A stretch of DNA of 64,000 nucleotides, taken from positions 20,527,001 through 20,591,000 of the forward strand of contig OX344765.1 in NCBI GenBank assembly GCA_947034895.1. The letters run 5' to 3'. The translations under genes and the position numbers were made by a program. Position 1 is the stretch's first letter. Each line of letters begins with the position of its first letter. The DNA comes from Rhytidiadelphus loreus (lineage: Eukaryota; Streptophyta; Bryopsida; Hypnales; Hylocomiaceae). Shown here piece after piece: positions 24,481 through 35,294 of this stretch. The notes below the pieces were generated by a model. It had not been told where the DNA came from, made no database searches, and was given only the letters and a program-made list of their open reading frames with translations.

Positions 24481-27408
24481 AAAAATTCACGTTGCGACAC
24501 TATTTGTTCATACAAAGGAAAAAATTTATTGCGTGTTGTTGAATCCAGAAACATCACACGTTACTAGAGTTTGTAGCACAAGAACATCACAAGCATACCT
24601 TGTACTCCCATGCATTAGTCACTGAAGTAGTCCATCATCACTATATGTTAATGGCCTGTACAGTGGACCGACCTCCGCTGAAGAGTATTGTGACCTTCAT
24701 ATGGAAGTGCATATGATCGAGTACGTCACTGTGCATCGTTTCCATGCAGAAGCAAGAACATGGAGTTTTTGCCATTGGAATCACAGTTCTTCATTTCGAA
24801 TCGCAGGTCGTGGATATCCACTTCCGGTGATATTCTTCGACGAATACACATAGCAATTCCGGAAAGCTGTTGAAGTCGTCAATCCTGTCATTGTATTCAA
24901 AATCACCGCAACACCAACCAACAATGAGATGACATTGCTAGAAATAGAAATTCAGACTTTGCTAATATGTTTCTCACATTCCTTTAGAAGGGACGACCGC
25001 CGCGTGTGCCCGTGAGGAACTGCTGCTAGTTCAGCACATGACAATGCAAATGTACTGCGTGACTTGCAATACTATCACTTCAGAAAGCCATGCATGTAAC
25101 GCAGGAAAGTGTAAGACGCTAGTACTCTGAATTCGAGGAAGCAAAATAGTGAAAACATGAAGCACTGTTGCTAAATAAATGAAGCGTTGCCGAACCTCCT
25201 ATTATAGAGTCTGAGGATGTCACGAATTCTCTAGCATGTCCCATGTAGTCATGTACTTCATAGAGTGCAGCTGCGAGCATACATGCAGAGGTTGTACATC
25301 TCCTTTGTGTTGCACATTGAAGCATACAAAATGTGTACATATGATAAGTGTTGTTAGTAGGTGTACACATGTGTTATTGAATGAAGTCATAGTACATGAC
25401 ACTTGTGGTAGTACCAAAGTTCCAAAAAGTGAACAACGTCCCCAACGTGTTCTATGTTGCCATACAAGCCAGAACGCATCTTCAGTCATTTACGCATGAG
25501 GACGGTAAGTGTGGCCATTCTACAATAAGCAACATTAATAAAGCTTATAGAAGTAGGTTGCAACAACGAACAAGAACTTGGACATGTCTTTCATTAGTGC
25601 AACGACTTTCGACTGACCACATATGTCACTTCAACTGTTCAACTTCAAAAAGCAGTGTAGACACGTACAGTATTCGATGATGCGTGTGTTCAGGCGCTTC
25701 AGTTGAAAGGAAGTCTTCCAATGCTCTTCATTGAAGTGATGTTGTCATTCGCGCACTCGAGTTCTGTCATATGCAGTCGTTCTGTACAATGACGATGATG
25801 CATGTCCACTGCTTCAGTAATCACTTGCATGCATGAAGCTCAATATTAGGAAGCGCAAAGTACAGAATGAGCGTATTGGCAGGCCCTCCATTTGAAGCCA
25901 ATGAAACGGTGCTCTGTGGATTACAATGGCTTTGCATTCACGTTGACTGTACCGCCACATGCATGCAGTACATGTTTTGATGGAACTCGTACCTGGCCAT
26001 TGGTATATAGAATTGCTGATTTGCTAAAAGAAAATTCAGAAGGTTGACAGCACACTCTGGTGAAGACGGCCCATGCACTTTTGTTCCACACACCGGCACT
26101 GCCAATGTGTGTATGACGTTGCCGCACACCTGTGTCGGCCAGAAACACAGCTGATTATTCAATGCATGCGAAAAACCAGGATGTAAGCTCCTGTCCTCAA
26201 ACACATTGATTGTCAACTTTCATCATGTATAAACATAGGAAGATAAGCATAATTCCATAATTCGTTGGACCAGCACTATCTTCGATCAGAAAGTAAGTGA
26301 AGACATACATCGATCTGTGTATGCCATGAAGGAAGTCTCAATATCTGCTTAGATTAGCAGTATTTACAGATCTTCACTTTTACATTATGGGAAACACTTG
26401 TACTGTAATAGACATTTCAAAAACATTTTCACAGCCGATCATTTTGGTCTGCCATTTGTAAAGCTCCTTCCACTACATAGTGCATGCCCATTTCATGCAC
26501 AGGGCATTCCTTCATAAAAATGGAAGAATATCCACATTCAAAGAAGTTGTATTGAAGACAGCATATATGGTCGCGAAGTTCTACAGGTGAAGTTGTTCCG
26601 CTAATGTGCATTTCTTTGCAACCGCATGGTGAGGTCCTTCCTCATACGCACCAGTCATTTGATGGCTCCTCTGCCATTGCAATTCAACACGCACAACTTC
26701 AATACCATGACACAAACAGTACACTTACAACTTCCGATAAAAAATCACAACATACATACCAAAGAATGCCAATGTACATGTTCATGCAACATGTACAAAA
26801 TATACTCTTGTCAGTGAATGCTAGTTTGAATGAAGGTACCCATGTACCGTCGTTGGAAGATGTCTGCCGCGCTGTCGTCCACCATTACAGTAGGAAGCAC
26901 CTGTTCATGCAGTTCTGAATTGTTGTCCGTGCGCGCACCAAAGCTAACTGGCACTCTCAAGCGAACGTCAAAGAAGACGGATATAGAAGGTATGGCACGT
27001 GGCAAATGACAAGCGTCTAAAGCGTCTAACTTACGGAAGAAAATTCATGATTTCAAATTTCAGAATTCCTATCTCAGAGACGGGAAAAAGTAACCTTTTC
27101 CCCTCCTCCAATTGCCTTGTCTTTTCTATGCACTCCCAACACACTCAGCGTAGCAAAAACAATAACGAACTTCCTGGGGCTACTGATTATTGCAGAGAAC
27201 ACAATGGCCACAAGTATGACTGACTCATGAAAGAGTGCAGCAACGTACCTTTGGCTACGAAAGGATACGCCTGAGTTGCCATTCATGATTATTGGATCAC
27301 TTACTCTGAAGACCACAGTAGTTTTACTGCCGATATAGCGCAGTACTTGTCAGCTTCGTAGAGTACATGCACACGTTCTGTCGCTCGTACAGTGCAGTGG
27401 ACTCCTTC
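24481..27408. other. Uncoded block rich in CATG/ATGTAC words
   Basis: ORFs up to about 100 codons occur on both strands, for example 26,604-26,918 plus. None has a recognisable domain or neighbours joined by splice sites, so I do not call a gene. The composition matches 19.9-21.0 kb and 51.9-55.8 kb. Confidence 0.4.
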
Positions 27409-27594
27409 CACTAGAAGAAAACTATGTTGGAAATCACAGTTTTGTGTGGGCTGAAATTTGTTGAAACCCACGTTTCTAATACAAAAATCTAAGTTAAAAC
27501 GCATTCCAACAGAGGTTTTTGCATTAGAAACGTAGGTTTGAACAAAATTCAGCCCACGCAAAACTGCAAGTTCCAACGCAGTTTTCTTCTAGTG
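27409..27594. mobile_element. Foldback CACTA-type MITE, 186 bp, TSD TTC
   Basis: The element starts CACTAGAAGAAAACT and ends with the reverse complement. The arms of about 80 bp pair almost completely, with roughly ten mismatches, so nearly the whole element is one hairpin. It is flanked on both sides by TTC (27,406-27,408 and 27,595-27,597), a 3-bp target duplication as expected for CACTA transposition. No coding capacity. Its ends differ from those of the 12-kb CACTA element (CACTACAAGAAA), so it was probably mobilised by another CACTA family. Confidence 0.88.
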
Positions 27595-27597
27595 TTC

Positions 27598-28942
27598 GAA
27601 TGCTTATTCAATATCGAATTCCTCATAGTACACAATGTCACAACAGTTACTTCACTCCTCAGATTGTACATGCACAATTCCTATGTGCACATGCTGGCGT
27701 TTAATAAAGCAGACATGCTTGAGTTTACTGCTGATGTACATGATGCCTTGCTTTGGGAGTGATTCTTCCCTTGCAATGTGTACTGTTTGCTACCGTTACA
27801 AATCTGGAATGGGAAACTCTTTGAATGTCAATGACTCAATGGCACAGTCGTTCCATTTTCTTTTAGGAATGATGATGCAAGTCACTGTGTGATTGCCATG
27901 TTGGAGGGTCTTCAAACATGAAAGCACGATGTCTGTACATGTCCAGACCACCTTTGGAAATGTCACCGTCAAAGCACATGCAGCAAACCCATTTCCATGG
28001 GCTTTACATGCATAGAAAAGCGAACCCTTCAGAATCGGTACAGCAAAGTATACTTCATAGACAGAACACAACATGTCTTCTACACTGTGTACACTCTATA
28101 TTACATGTCAGACAACATTATATGAGGGCCATCAGTACTGGAATGCACTTCAGAATGACAACGACATTCTTGTAGCTATCAAATACAGAAGAGTGAGGAA
28201 TTACTTCACAGTCATTTTTGAGAACGCCCTCACAGCATTGTGGAACGTCCAGTGTGCACAGCTACATTGTTGGCTATGCACAACAAGTTTCTGCAATACA
28301 ACAACACAAAATTGAACAATGTGTAAGACGGATTTGACAACGTCAACTTCTAAAGCGGGAGAAACCACTGCACTATAGAACGACTTGTACTTCATCAGAA
28401 GACAGAGGAGGCACTATTTGCACGCATGACTATAGACATCGGTATACAGTCGCTAAAAATGATGACAGATGCATTGTTCGTGCTTGATAAAAGTGCAGAC
28501 TGTCTAGTCGTATAAACATCATATTCATTAAAATGGGAGTTTTCCACTGAAATGAGTGTTTTAAGAGACACTACAATCCAAAAATTGAAGAGAAATTTGT
28601 CGCTGTATATACAAAATAAGCAATGCAAAGTCATATGAAGCGTGCATATAATATCAAGATGACCAAATATCATGCATTTATTAAATTTTAAATATCCATT
28701 TACTAAAAGGAGCCAATGGATGTACATATATGTAATCTATAAATGTACAATCACAACGAAATGCGACTTTGTATAAGAAAATGTACCATTAATGTGTTCC
28801 AATTTACAAGTACGCAATAAATTGGCAACCAACATTTCCAGTCAAGTGCTAGTGAAATGGAAGCCTATGTGTTTGAACTACAAAATATCTCTATACTATT
28901 ATTATTGGTCTACGTAAATCTAGTGAATTATATGAACAAGTC
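27598..28942. other. Uncoded block, no gene recognised
   Basis: Same composition as 24,481-27,408. Short ORFs only, no domain. It ends just before the stop codon of the minus-strand gene at 28,943. Confidence 0.4.
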
Positions 28943-29479
28943 TCATGTGTGAGATTTACTCTTTAGCTTCTCCAGTGCCTTCAAAATTTCCGGTCCTCTA
29001 CTATATCCATTGTCCATCTTCCAGTATTCACGACTGAATTGACGCCGCTGCAATTTCAATGACTTCCGCTCCCACGCATCCCATGTTGGAATAGAGCAAC
29101 AACTACAAGAGACTTCGCCATGTGAACGCTTCATTTGATACCCTTCAGACAATGCTCGTTGATGTGGAAGCAATGGTGCAATAGGAGGGAGTGTCGGGCA
29201 TGTACGCATTGGTACCTCGGACTTCAATGTTGCTGGATGGAATGAACAATCAATATCCCCGTAAAGTTTCCTTGGAGGCACTCTATCGGAGGGCAACGAA
29301 GAAGTAGGATGACTTGTAGACCTCAGAGGAGACGGGGAGCAAGATAGTGGCGGACGTGGCCTTCCACTTGGGGGACTGTCCACCACGTTATCATCCATAG
29401 GCTGTGTTGAAAAGTCCATTGTGGAATTTGCTGTAGCCGCTGAGCAAAGGAAGTTTCCGGTGCTCAATATTACGTATTA

Positions 29480-29732
29480 AGGCCGTATTCGTTAAAATGA
29501 GACAAAATGGTCATTTTGAGACTTCAACTCTACAACAATTATAGTGATTTTATCCTCGAGTCGAAGATAAAATGAGAGTGCAACCTTTGGATATCAAAGG
29601 CTTTTTTATATATTAATATATGAAAGTCTCAAATTACCAAATAGTCATAAAGTTGAAGAGTTATAACAATTTATCTTCGAGTCGAAGATAAAATTGAGAC
29701 TACACTTTGTCTCATTTTAATGAATATGGTCA
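29480..29732. mobile_element. Tourist-like (PIF/Harbinger-type) MITE, 253 bp, TSD TTA
   Basis: The left end AGGCCGTATTCGTTAAAAT pairs with the right end (reverse complement TGACCATATTCATTAAAAT), and the pairing continues through ATGAGACAAA. The element is flanked by TTA on both sides (29,477-29,479 and 29,733-29,735). Each arm holds the near-palindrome CTCGAGTCGAAG/TTCGAGTCGAAG. It sits between two stretches of the minus-strand gene that lie in the same reading frame, so it interrupts that gene's 3' coding part or a short intron in it. Confidence 0.82.
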
Positions 29733-30059
29733 TTATTGTCCATAGTCCATAATAGAATCCACGGACGCTGCGCAAGCAAGGCCACCTTCTACAGCATGGG
29801 TTGATGTGCTGCTCATAATCTGAAAAAAATTCCATATTCAAATGAAAGGTCATGAAGTGCAAACATGAATAAAACACAATGTACTAGAGCCAAATTCAAT
29901 CCAGCTGCACAGTTGAAGTTGTACACCGAGAACAGAACTTTCATTCATACTTATATAATCAACAATGTACATATCAGGTTGTGCCGAGCTAAAATGGCAA
30001 ATTGGTCCCATGTCAACTACACACGTCAAAGCCCTAGCCTAACTAACACAAGAGGATGC

Positions 30060-30790
30060 ACGAATTGCATCCATAATTCTATCATACTCCTTCCGATTCC
30101 TCTCGTCGCAAAGCATCCGCCGCCCAATTCTTCCAGGACCATTTTCCCTAAATGATTTCAACCCTTGATTGCCAAAAGCGTGCAGACGCTGAAACTAGGG
30201 AAGCAATACATCAAATAGAAATGTGTCTTTTGGGCCGTTTCTCCTATAGCTCCATGACTCTGGTAGTACTACATTATCAGGCTTGTTCGTTATGTGTTTT
30301 GTTGGGCTATCGTCGATTACAACAGTATTGTCACTTGCAAAGCTTCCTCTGGAACCCTTGAACAATGTATCAAGATTCTTAAGAAACAAGTCTTTATCAG
30401 TCGCTGCCTCCTTGAAAGTGGTCAGCCTTCCTAATTTATCTCTGTGTTTAATTGTGTCACATACATCCTACCCAAGAATAAGAAAGGGTTCATGTACGTC
30501 TTGAAAGAGATACTTGCATATCAATTCAGTAGTGGACTTCTTCATGGAGCTCCACACTGAGATGACTGCAATTTTTCCTATCTCTGAAAGAAATTTGGAG
30601 CAATCGGGTCGCACCCACACAGCTTTGGGTCCCACTAGAGCGGGTTCGGTTGCAGAGTGCGGTTCTGAGGAGTTCCTGAGTTTTTTGTGAGACAACCCCT
30701 TCGACTTCCAATCTTCGCAGACACATAGAATGCCATTTAGATCCAGGATAACATTGACCCACTTCTCCGCAACCCTGGACCTGAATGGTC
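30060..30790 (-). other. FCP1/NIF-like (HAD) phosphatase domain, copy 1
   Basis: Motif I reads VILDLNGILC: the first Asp (nucleophile) is kept and the second is Asn, as in the DxNG forms of plant NIF-like proteins. ISVWSSMKKST matches the motif II region and DNTVVIDDSPTKH matches motif III, both in expected order and spacing. The domain would bind or dephosphorylate phospho-Ser/Thr tails if active; loss of the second Asp suggests weak or no catalysis. Two in-frame TAGs (30,468 and 30,195) fall in it, the first in LILG-stop-DVCDT, where Gln would fit. Confidence 0.65.
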
Positions 30791-33700
30791 GATTGACAAC
30801 CTCCGAAGATCCTTCATGACGAGATGGAGGGCCAAATCCCTGCTATCAATCGGACGAATGTGGAAGCGGTTACGATCGTCTACGGCTTCATTGAAGGTTC
30901 ATGACAACATAATAGAGAACAAAATCCTTAAGAATTATATGTGTACAAACAACAAAGTCTACCTATAGAATGTAGGATAGATAGAATATGAATCGAACCA
31001 TACCTGCTTCTGGGAGGATTCACTGGTAGCTAGGGAATTATCATGCAATGTTGTCGTCAATCTAGAAGGATTGACCTTCTTTTTTTCTTCGCGTGATGCG
31101 TTTTCAAAGTTCCGAGGAATATCATCGACTGTCATGTGTGGAAGGGATGACGGATGTGAAGGTGAGGTAGGATCGGATAAATTTGTCAAACTCACAAGCC
31201 CTGCGATTCAGTAAATATGAAATCATATTTTTGTAAGAAATCAATATATAACTGCCTCAAGAAAATGAGTTTGGTCATACAAAAATGAGTTTTCAAGCTC
31301 CAAACAAAGTAGTTCAATGTCCTAGAAGTTCATCTTACAAAACACGATTCTACTATCTATGCTCTATGTACATCAAATCAGCTCGAGTCGAGCTGAAACA
31401 AATGACATCGAGTGATTACAAGGCACAACCTGCTTGTTGAACGTCGGTGGAAACGCCTTCACTCTCTTGTACTACTTCAAGTGTTTCCACCTGCAGGTTG
31501 TGCCCTATGTCATCCACCTCTGCCGTCTTTGTTGGTGTTTTGACGTCAACACATACACTCTCTTCTACAGTGGCATCTGCATGTTGGGATGGTGCCTTAG
31601 GACTTTGAACAACTTCTTCTGGTGGAGGAGGATCAAGCACTAGTCCTCCAAGAGGAAGAGGAGGCACTATTGCTTCAACGCCCTGCAGAATGGAAATTGT
31701 GCCGTCACTTAACACGGAGGGGTGATTTTGGAGAAGAAGAACTTGGGAAGTTGAGGCGGGATCCAACATTGCTAATGGTGTGGCTTGCTTGATGGTAATA
31801 TAATTTTGCCACATTTCCCTGTTTTGCTTTGTCTCGTTCATAAAACTCTTTGTAAGGCCTTCGATCCTCTTGTTCAACTCCTCGTGGAGCCTCCTATTTT
31901 CCGCCCGTTCGTTCAAATTCTCAAGTCGAATGTTTTCTTGCTGCTGCATTACAAACGCCAAGGTCTGCGCAAGGGTATCCATTGCGTCTACCCTTCTTTT
32001 TTTTGCCAAGGGTTTTCGAGTCACAGGAGAGGGTGGAAATGCAGCCTCAACAGTTGGTGAAGGCAAACCTGATGAAGTTGATGAGCCCCGCATGTCTTGC
32101 GATGAACGCACACCTGGCGTGGGCATTGCTTTGAGACCGTCATCTTCTTGCTCGTCCTCATCTTCTTCCTCGTCATCTTCATCGACTACCACTTGTTTTT
32201 TGCTTGCGCGGCTACTTGGGAAACCTGTAGCTGATTTTCTGTTTATCGTTCTTGACGTTGTTTGCGACGCCGGAATCGTGGGATACTGTGCCTCATCGAC
32301 GTGATACCCTGTATCCAAGAAATCGTCTTTGTCTAACATAATTGCCTTAGTAATAGCATCGCTCCATATATCTGATTCAATATTGGGAATTGATGCATAC
32401 ACATTTATACCGCTCATCTGCATGGCGTTGACATGAAGAGGCGTTTAGTGATTTAAGCATTCAAATACATGATTTGAATTTATCTAGAAATCTTTCAAAT
32501 AGCATGCAATTTAGATGGGTGCAACCTGAAATGAAGTACAACGGAAATAAAAGAAGGAAAACTGAAGCAGAAATTTATGAGCAATGGTGTGCAATTTAGG
32601 TGGGAGCGCCCTAAAATGCGAAATGTTACTTACCAACGCTGCACATTCAATTTTGCTCCAGCAAACACCGAGAGCACACTTGATCCAGGATGGCAAAACG
32701 TTTGCACTACCCAGAGGTAGAATTCCATCCTAAGCTCCATATTATACATGCGAAATGGAAGCTCATTATACTTTCTTGCATCTCTATATACGGACGTATT
32801 GGGAGCTACGAACTCTGCTTGTATTTTGGCCTTCATATTGTTGACTGGACTTTGAAGAAATATCAAAAGAACTTTTTTCAATGCCTTGGCGCTGTTTGCG
32901 GGCAGGTCCATCAAGTGTTCATTTTTGGCCGGGTAGTAGTCGGCAAAATTCAAGCTAAAGGATTTGAGGACCGCATTTTTCTCCACGTATGCCAACACTT
33001 GTGTCTGATCTACTTTGTCGGCACAAATAAATAGCCAGGACTTGATATCTTCAAGTAGAGGACTCTTCTCATTCTGCATGGAGGTGAGGACTACGTTGAA
33101 GAAAGGATTCTCGATACTGGACTTCTCTTTCTTTAAGGCCCCTGGAATACTTCTGAAGTCAATGACGCCTAGCATTATCTGGTTTTGGGTCTCCGCGTTC
33201 CACGCCTTTGGGGGCCACTTCGACCACGTGTTCTTGCCAATGCTATAGGGTCTCAAGTATGCAATCCCAGTTTGCGTTTTAAAGTTTTTTTTCCTCTGCA
33301 GGAAAACCTTGAAGAACTCTGCCGCTCGTGGTGATATCTGCTCCGCGGACATGTTTTTGGCCTTGAGTTGCTTTCCAGTTCCAAAGAATTTATCCTCGGG
33401 CCTCTCTATGAGGAGATTCATTGTCGCACTTGTAATGCTGTGACTTCGCTTGAATTCCCTCTAGTTTGCGGCAATGAGTTCACCATTTGCGCTGAATAAT
33501 CCGAGGTTAGGGTCAATTTCTTGGAGTGTTTTTTTCACTAGCTGCTTCCGTTTGCGCCTTTCGACCCACTCCTTTGTATTGTAGCAACTGTCAAGCACCG
33601 AAGTTGTGGTCTTGATAGTCACCTTTGGATAATCCTTAGTGCGCTTGGGTCCGGATTGGTTGAGGATGTGTTTTGCCAGCTTCTCAAGGTCATTGTAGCT

Positions 33701-34442
33701 GAGATTTCCGAGAGGCTTGAAGAAGTCACGGCTGAGGGAGCAGCTCTCTTGTTTCTAGTTCTCTTTCTCGTTGAACTTCATCAAGGTATCAGGATCAAAG
33801 AGCTCCCCATGTGCTGCATTCGTAATGACTTTGCTCCACAAATTGTAAACTTCGTTCGGTGCGGTTATAATCTTGAGTTCGTTGACGAGTTTTAGCTTCT
33901 TGTCTGCACCTTTTTTCTTAGTGGTCATGTGATTTTTATTGACATCGATCATTGCAAAACGTTGGTGCATTGCTTTTTCAAAAGCCTGCATGAAGTTGAG
34001 CACTTGAGAATCAATAATCAAATTTTAAAGAATTCTAATGTAGTCATTTTATGCAAAACAATTACAAAGCACAAAGCAAGTGAGCAATTCAGCTCTACGG
34101 GACCTGATTTGCACACTTAATGACAATGCAAAAAAAAATTGAGCACTTCAGCTCTAAGGGACCTGAATTACACACCCTGAATTTTGTTGTCTCTTGCATT
34201 GATTCTCTGGTTCTTTTTGTAATTGTCACAGTCCCTACTGCAGCTGCCTCTTTGGGATTTTTTGGACTCCCCATCTTCACCCACACTGTCCGGGCTCCGA
34301 GAATGTTTGTTGCCCATGATGGTTGAATCACCTGGAAGTGATTGGTGCGGTTATAGTAAGCTGAAATCGACCGCAACTGCTCAGCATTATCAGACCAAAC
34401 AATGAAGCAATTCCACTTCTTGAATTGCTCACTAGTCTCTCT

Positions 34443-34454
34443 CACTACAAGAAA
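34443..34454 (+). repeat. Left terminal inverted repeat of the CACTA element
   Basis: CACTACAAGAAA, identical over 12 bases to the reverse complement of 46,879-46,890. Beyond it the two ends diverge apart from GTGACT words. Confidence 0.85.
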
Positions 34455-35294
34455 TTGGCCAAATACGTGACTGCAAGGGAGTGACTTCTGTAGAAATGTG
34501 ACTTCTAGATGACTACGCCTCTATATTTGCACTAGCGTGGGTTCAGGGTTACTATCGGAGTCAATGTACAGTTGCGACTACGACTTTGAGATGAAGGGGG
34601 AACAAGGGGGACAGTTTCATCCGTCTCCTTCTGTTCACTACGTATGAGACGTGGTGATGTGGCAACACTGAACTTTGACGTGGATGCGCAGTCATGACTT
34701 GGGTATGTGGCAGTCACAAGACCAACTGCGGGCAACTTCTACACGACTGCAGAATGACTTGAGAGATACTCGGACACCTGAATGACTTTTAGAAGGCTAT
34801 AGTCGAGGATAAGCAAGTGAGTGTTCATAGCACTGGGTGTCTAGCATTAATATGATTAAGAGTCAGCGCTGTCCAATAACGGGACAGGCATAGAGGGGGG
34901 TACATTAGCATGCCAACCATCTTGTTTCAAAGTTCAATTGAGGGCACAAATAAATATAGAATGCGCCTTTGCAACGACGTTTGAAAAGGTGTTACAATAC
35001 AATCAAACCATAATTCAGAGCAGAGCCAAAATTGTGACGTACTTTGGGGGGGTGTCTACTTATACAATATACGGAGCAGGAAGATTGACCACCTGCACTA
35101 TGTGTGGTGATCTACCTAAATGAGTGTGTGTGCAGTCACATGGGTTTAAGGGTGACTAGAGCATGACTTCATGTCATCTCCGTTGTCACTTGTAATGACT
35201 AGCCAAAATTTCGGCATGACACATGTGATACGAACACAAAAATCAGGATGAAAAGACCTATGCATGCAAGGGGCAGCAATGTAGTCATTTGTCA
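34455..35294. repeat. Left subterminal region of the CACTA element
   Basis: About 0.84 kb between the terminus and the TNP2 stop, with several GTGACTTCT/GATGACTTC words, densest in the first 80 bp. These are probable binding sites for the TNPA-like protein. Ordinary ORFs here have no domain. Confidence 0.55.

Larger units (their letters stand above)
28943..34442 (-). pseudogene. Multi-domain gene: methyltransferase-like region, coiled coil, FCP1/NIF-like phosphatase; 5' end cut by the CACTA end
   Basis: Reconstructed exons: 34,442-34,176, 33,985-32,634, 32,412-31,430, 31,200-31,004, 30,839 to about 30,048, 29,819 to about 29,736 and 29,476-28,943. Intron phases agree at each internal junction I tested. 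Exons 1-3 resemble an amino-methyltransferase in permuted order: a region IV-like stretch (FFNVVLTSMQ...WLFICAD) precedes a motif I-like loop (PGSSVLSVFAGAKL...GINVYA). DPPY itself is absent. A Glu/Asp run and a coiled coil follow (about 31,800-32,000), then the FCP1-like domain (about 30,060-30,790) and a Ser/Pro-rich tail ending in TGA at 28,943. In-frame TAGs lie at 33,755, 33,461, 30,468 and 30,195. Joining all exons into one gene is inference from phase. The 5' end stops exactly at the CACTA terminus. Confidence 0.55.

Noticed and set aside
21030..24495. TTTTTGGT as target duplication of the CCGG element
   Set aside because: The word occurs on both sides, but the bases inside it do not form TG...CA or inverted ends, and it is a simple AT-rich word.
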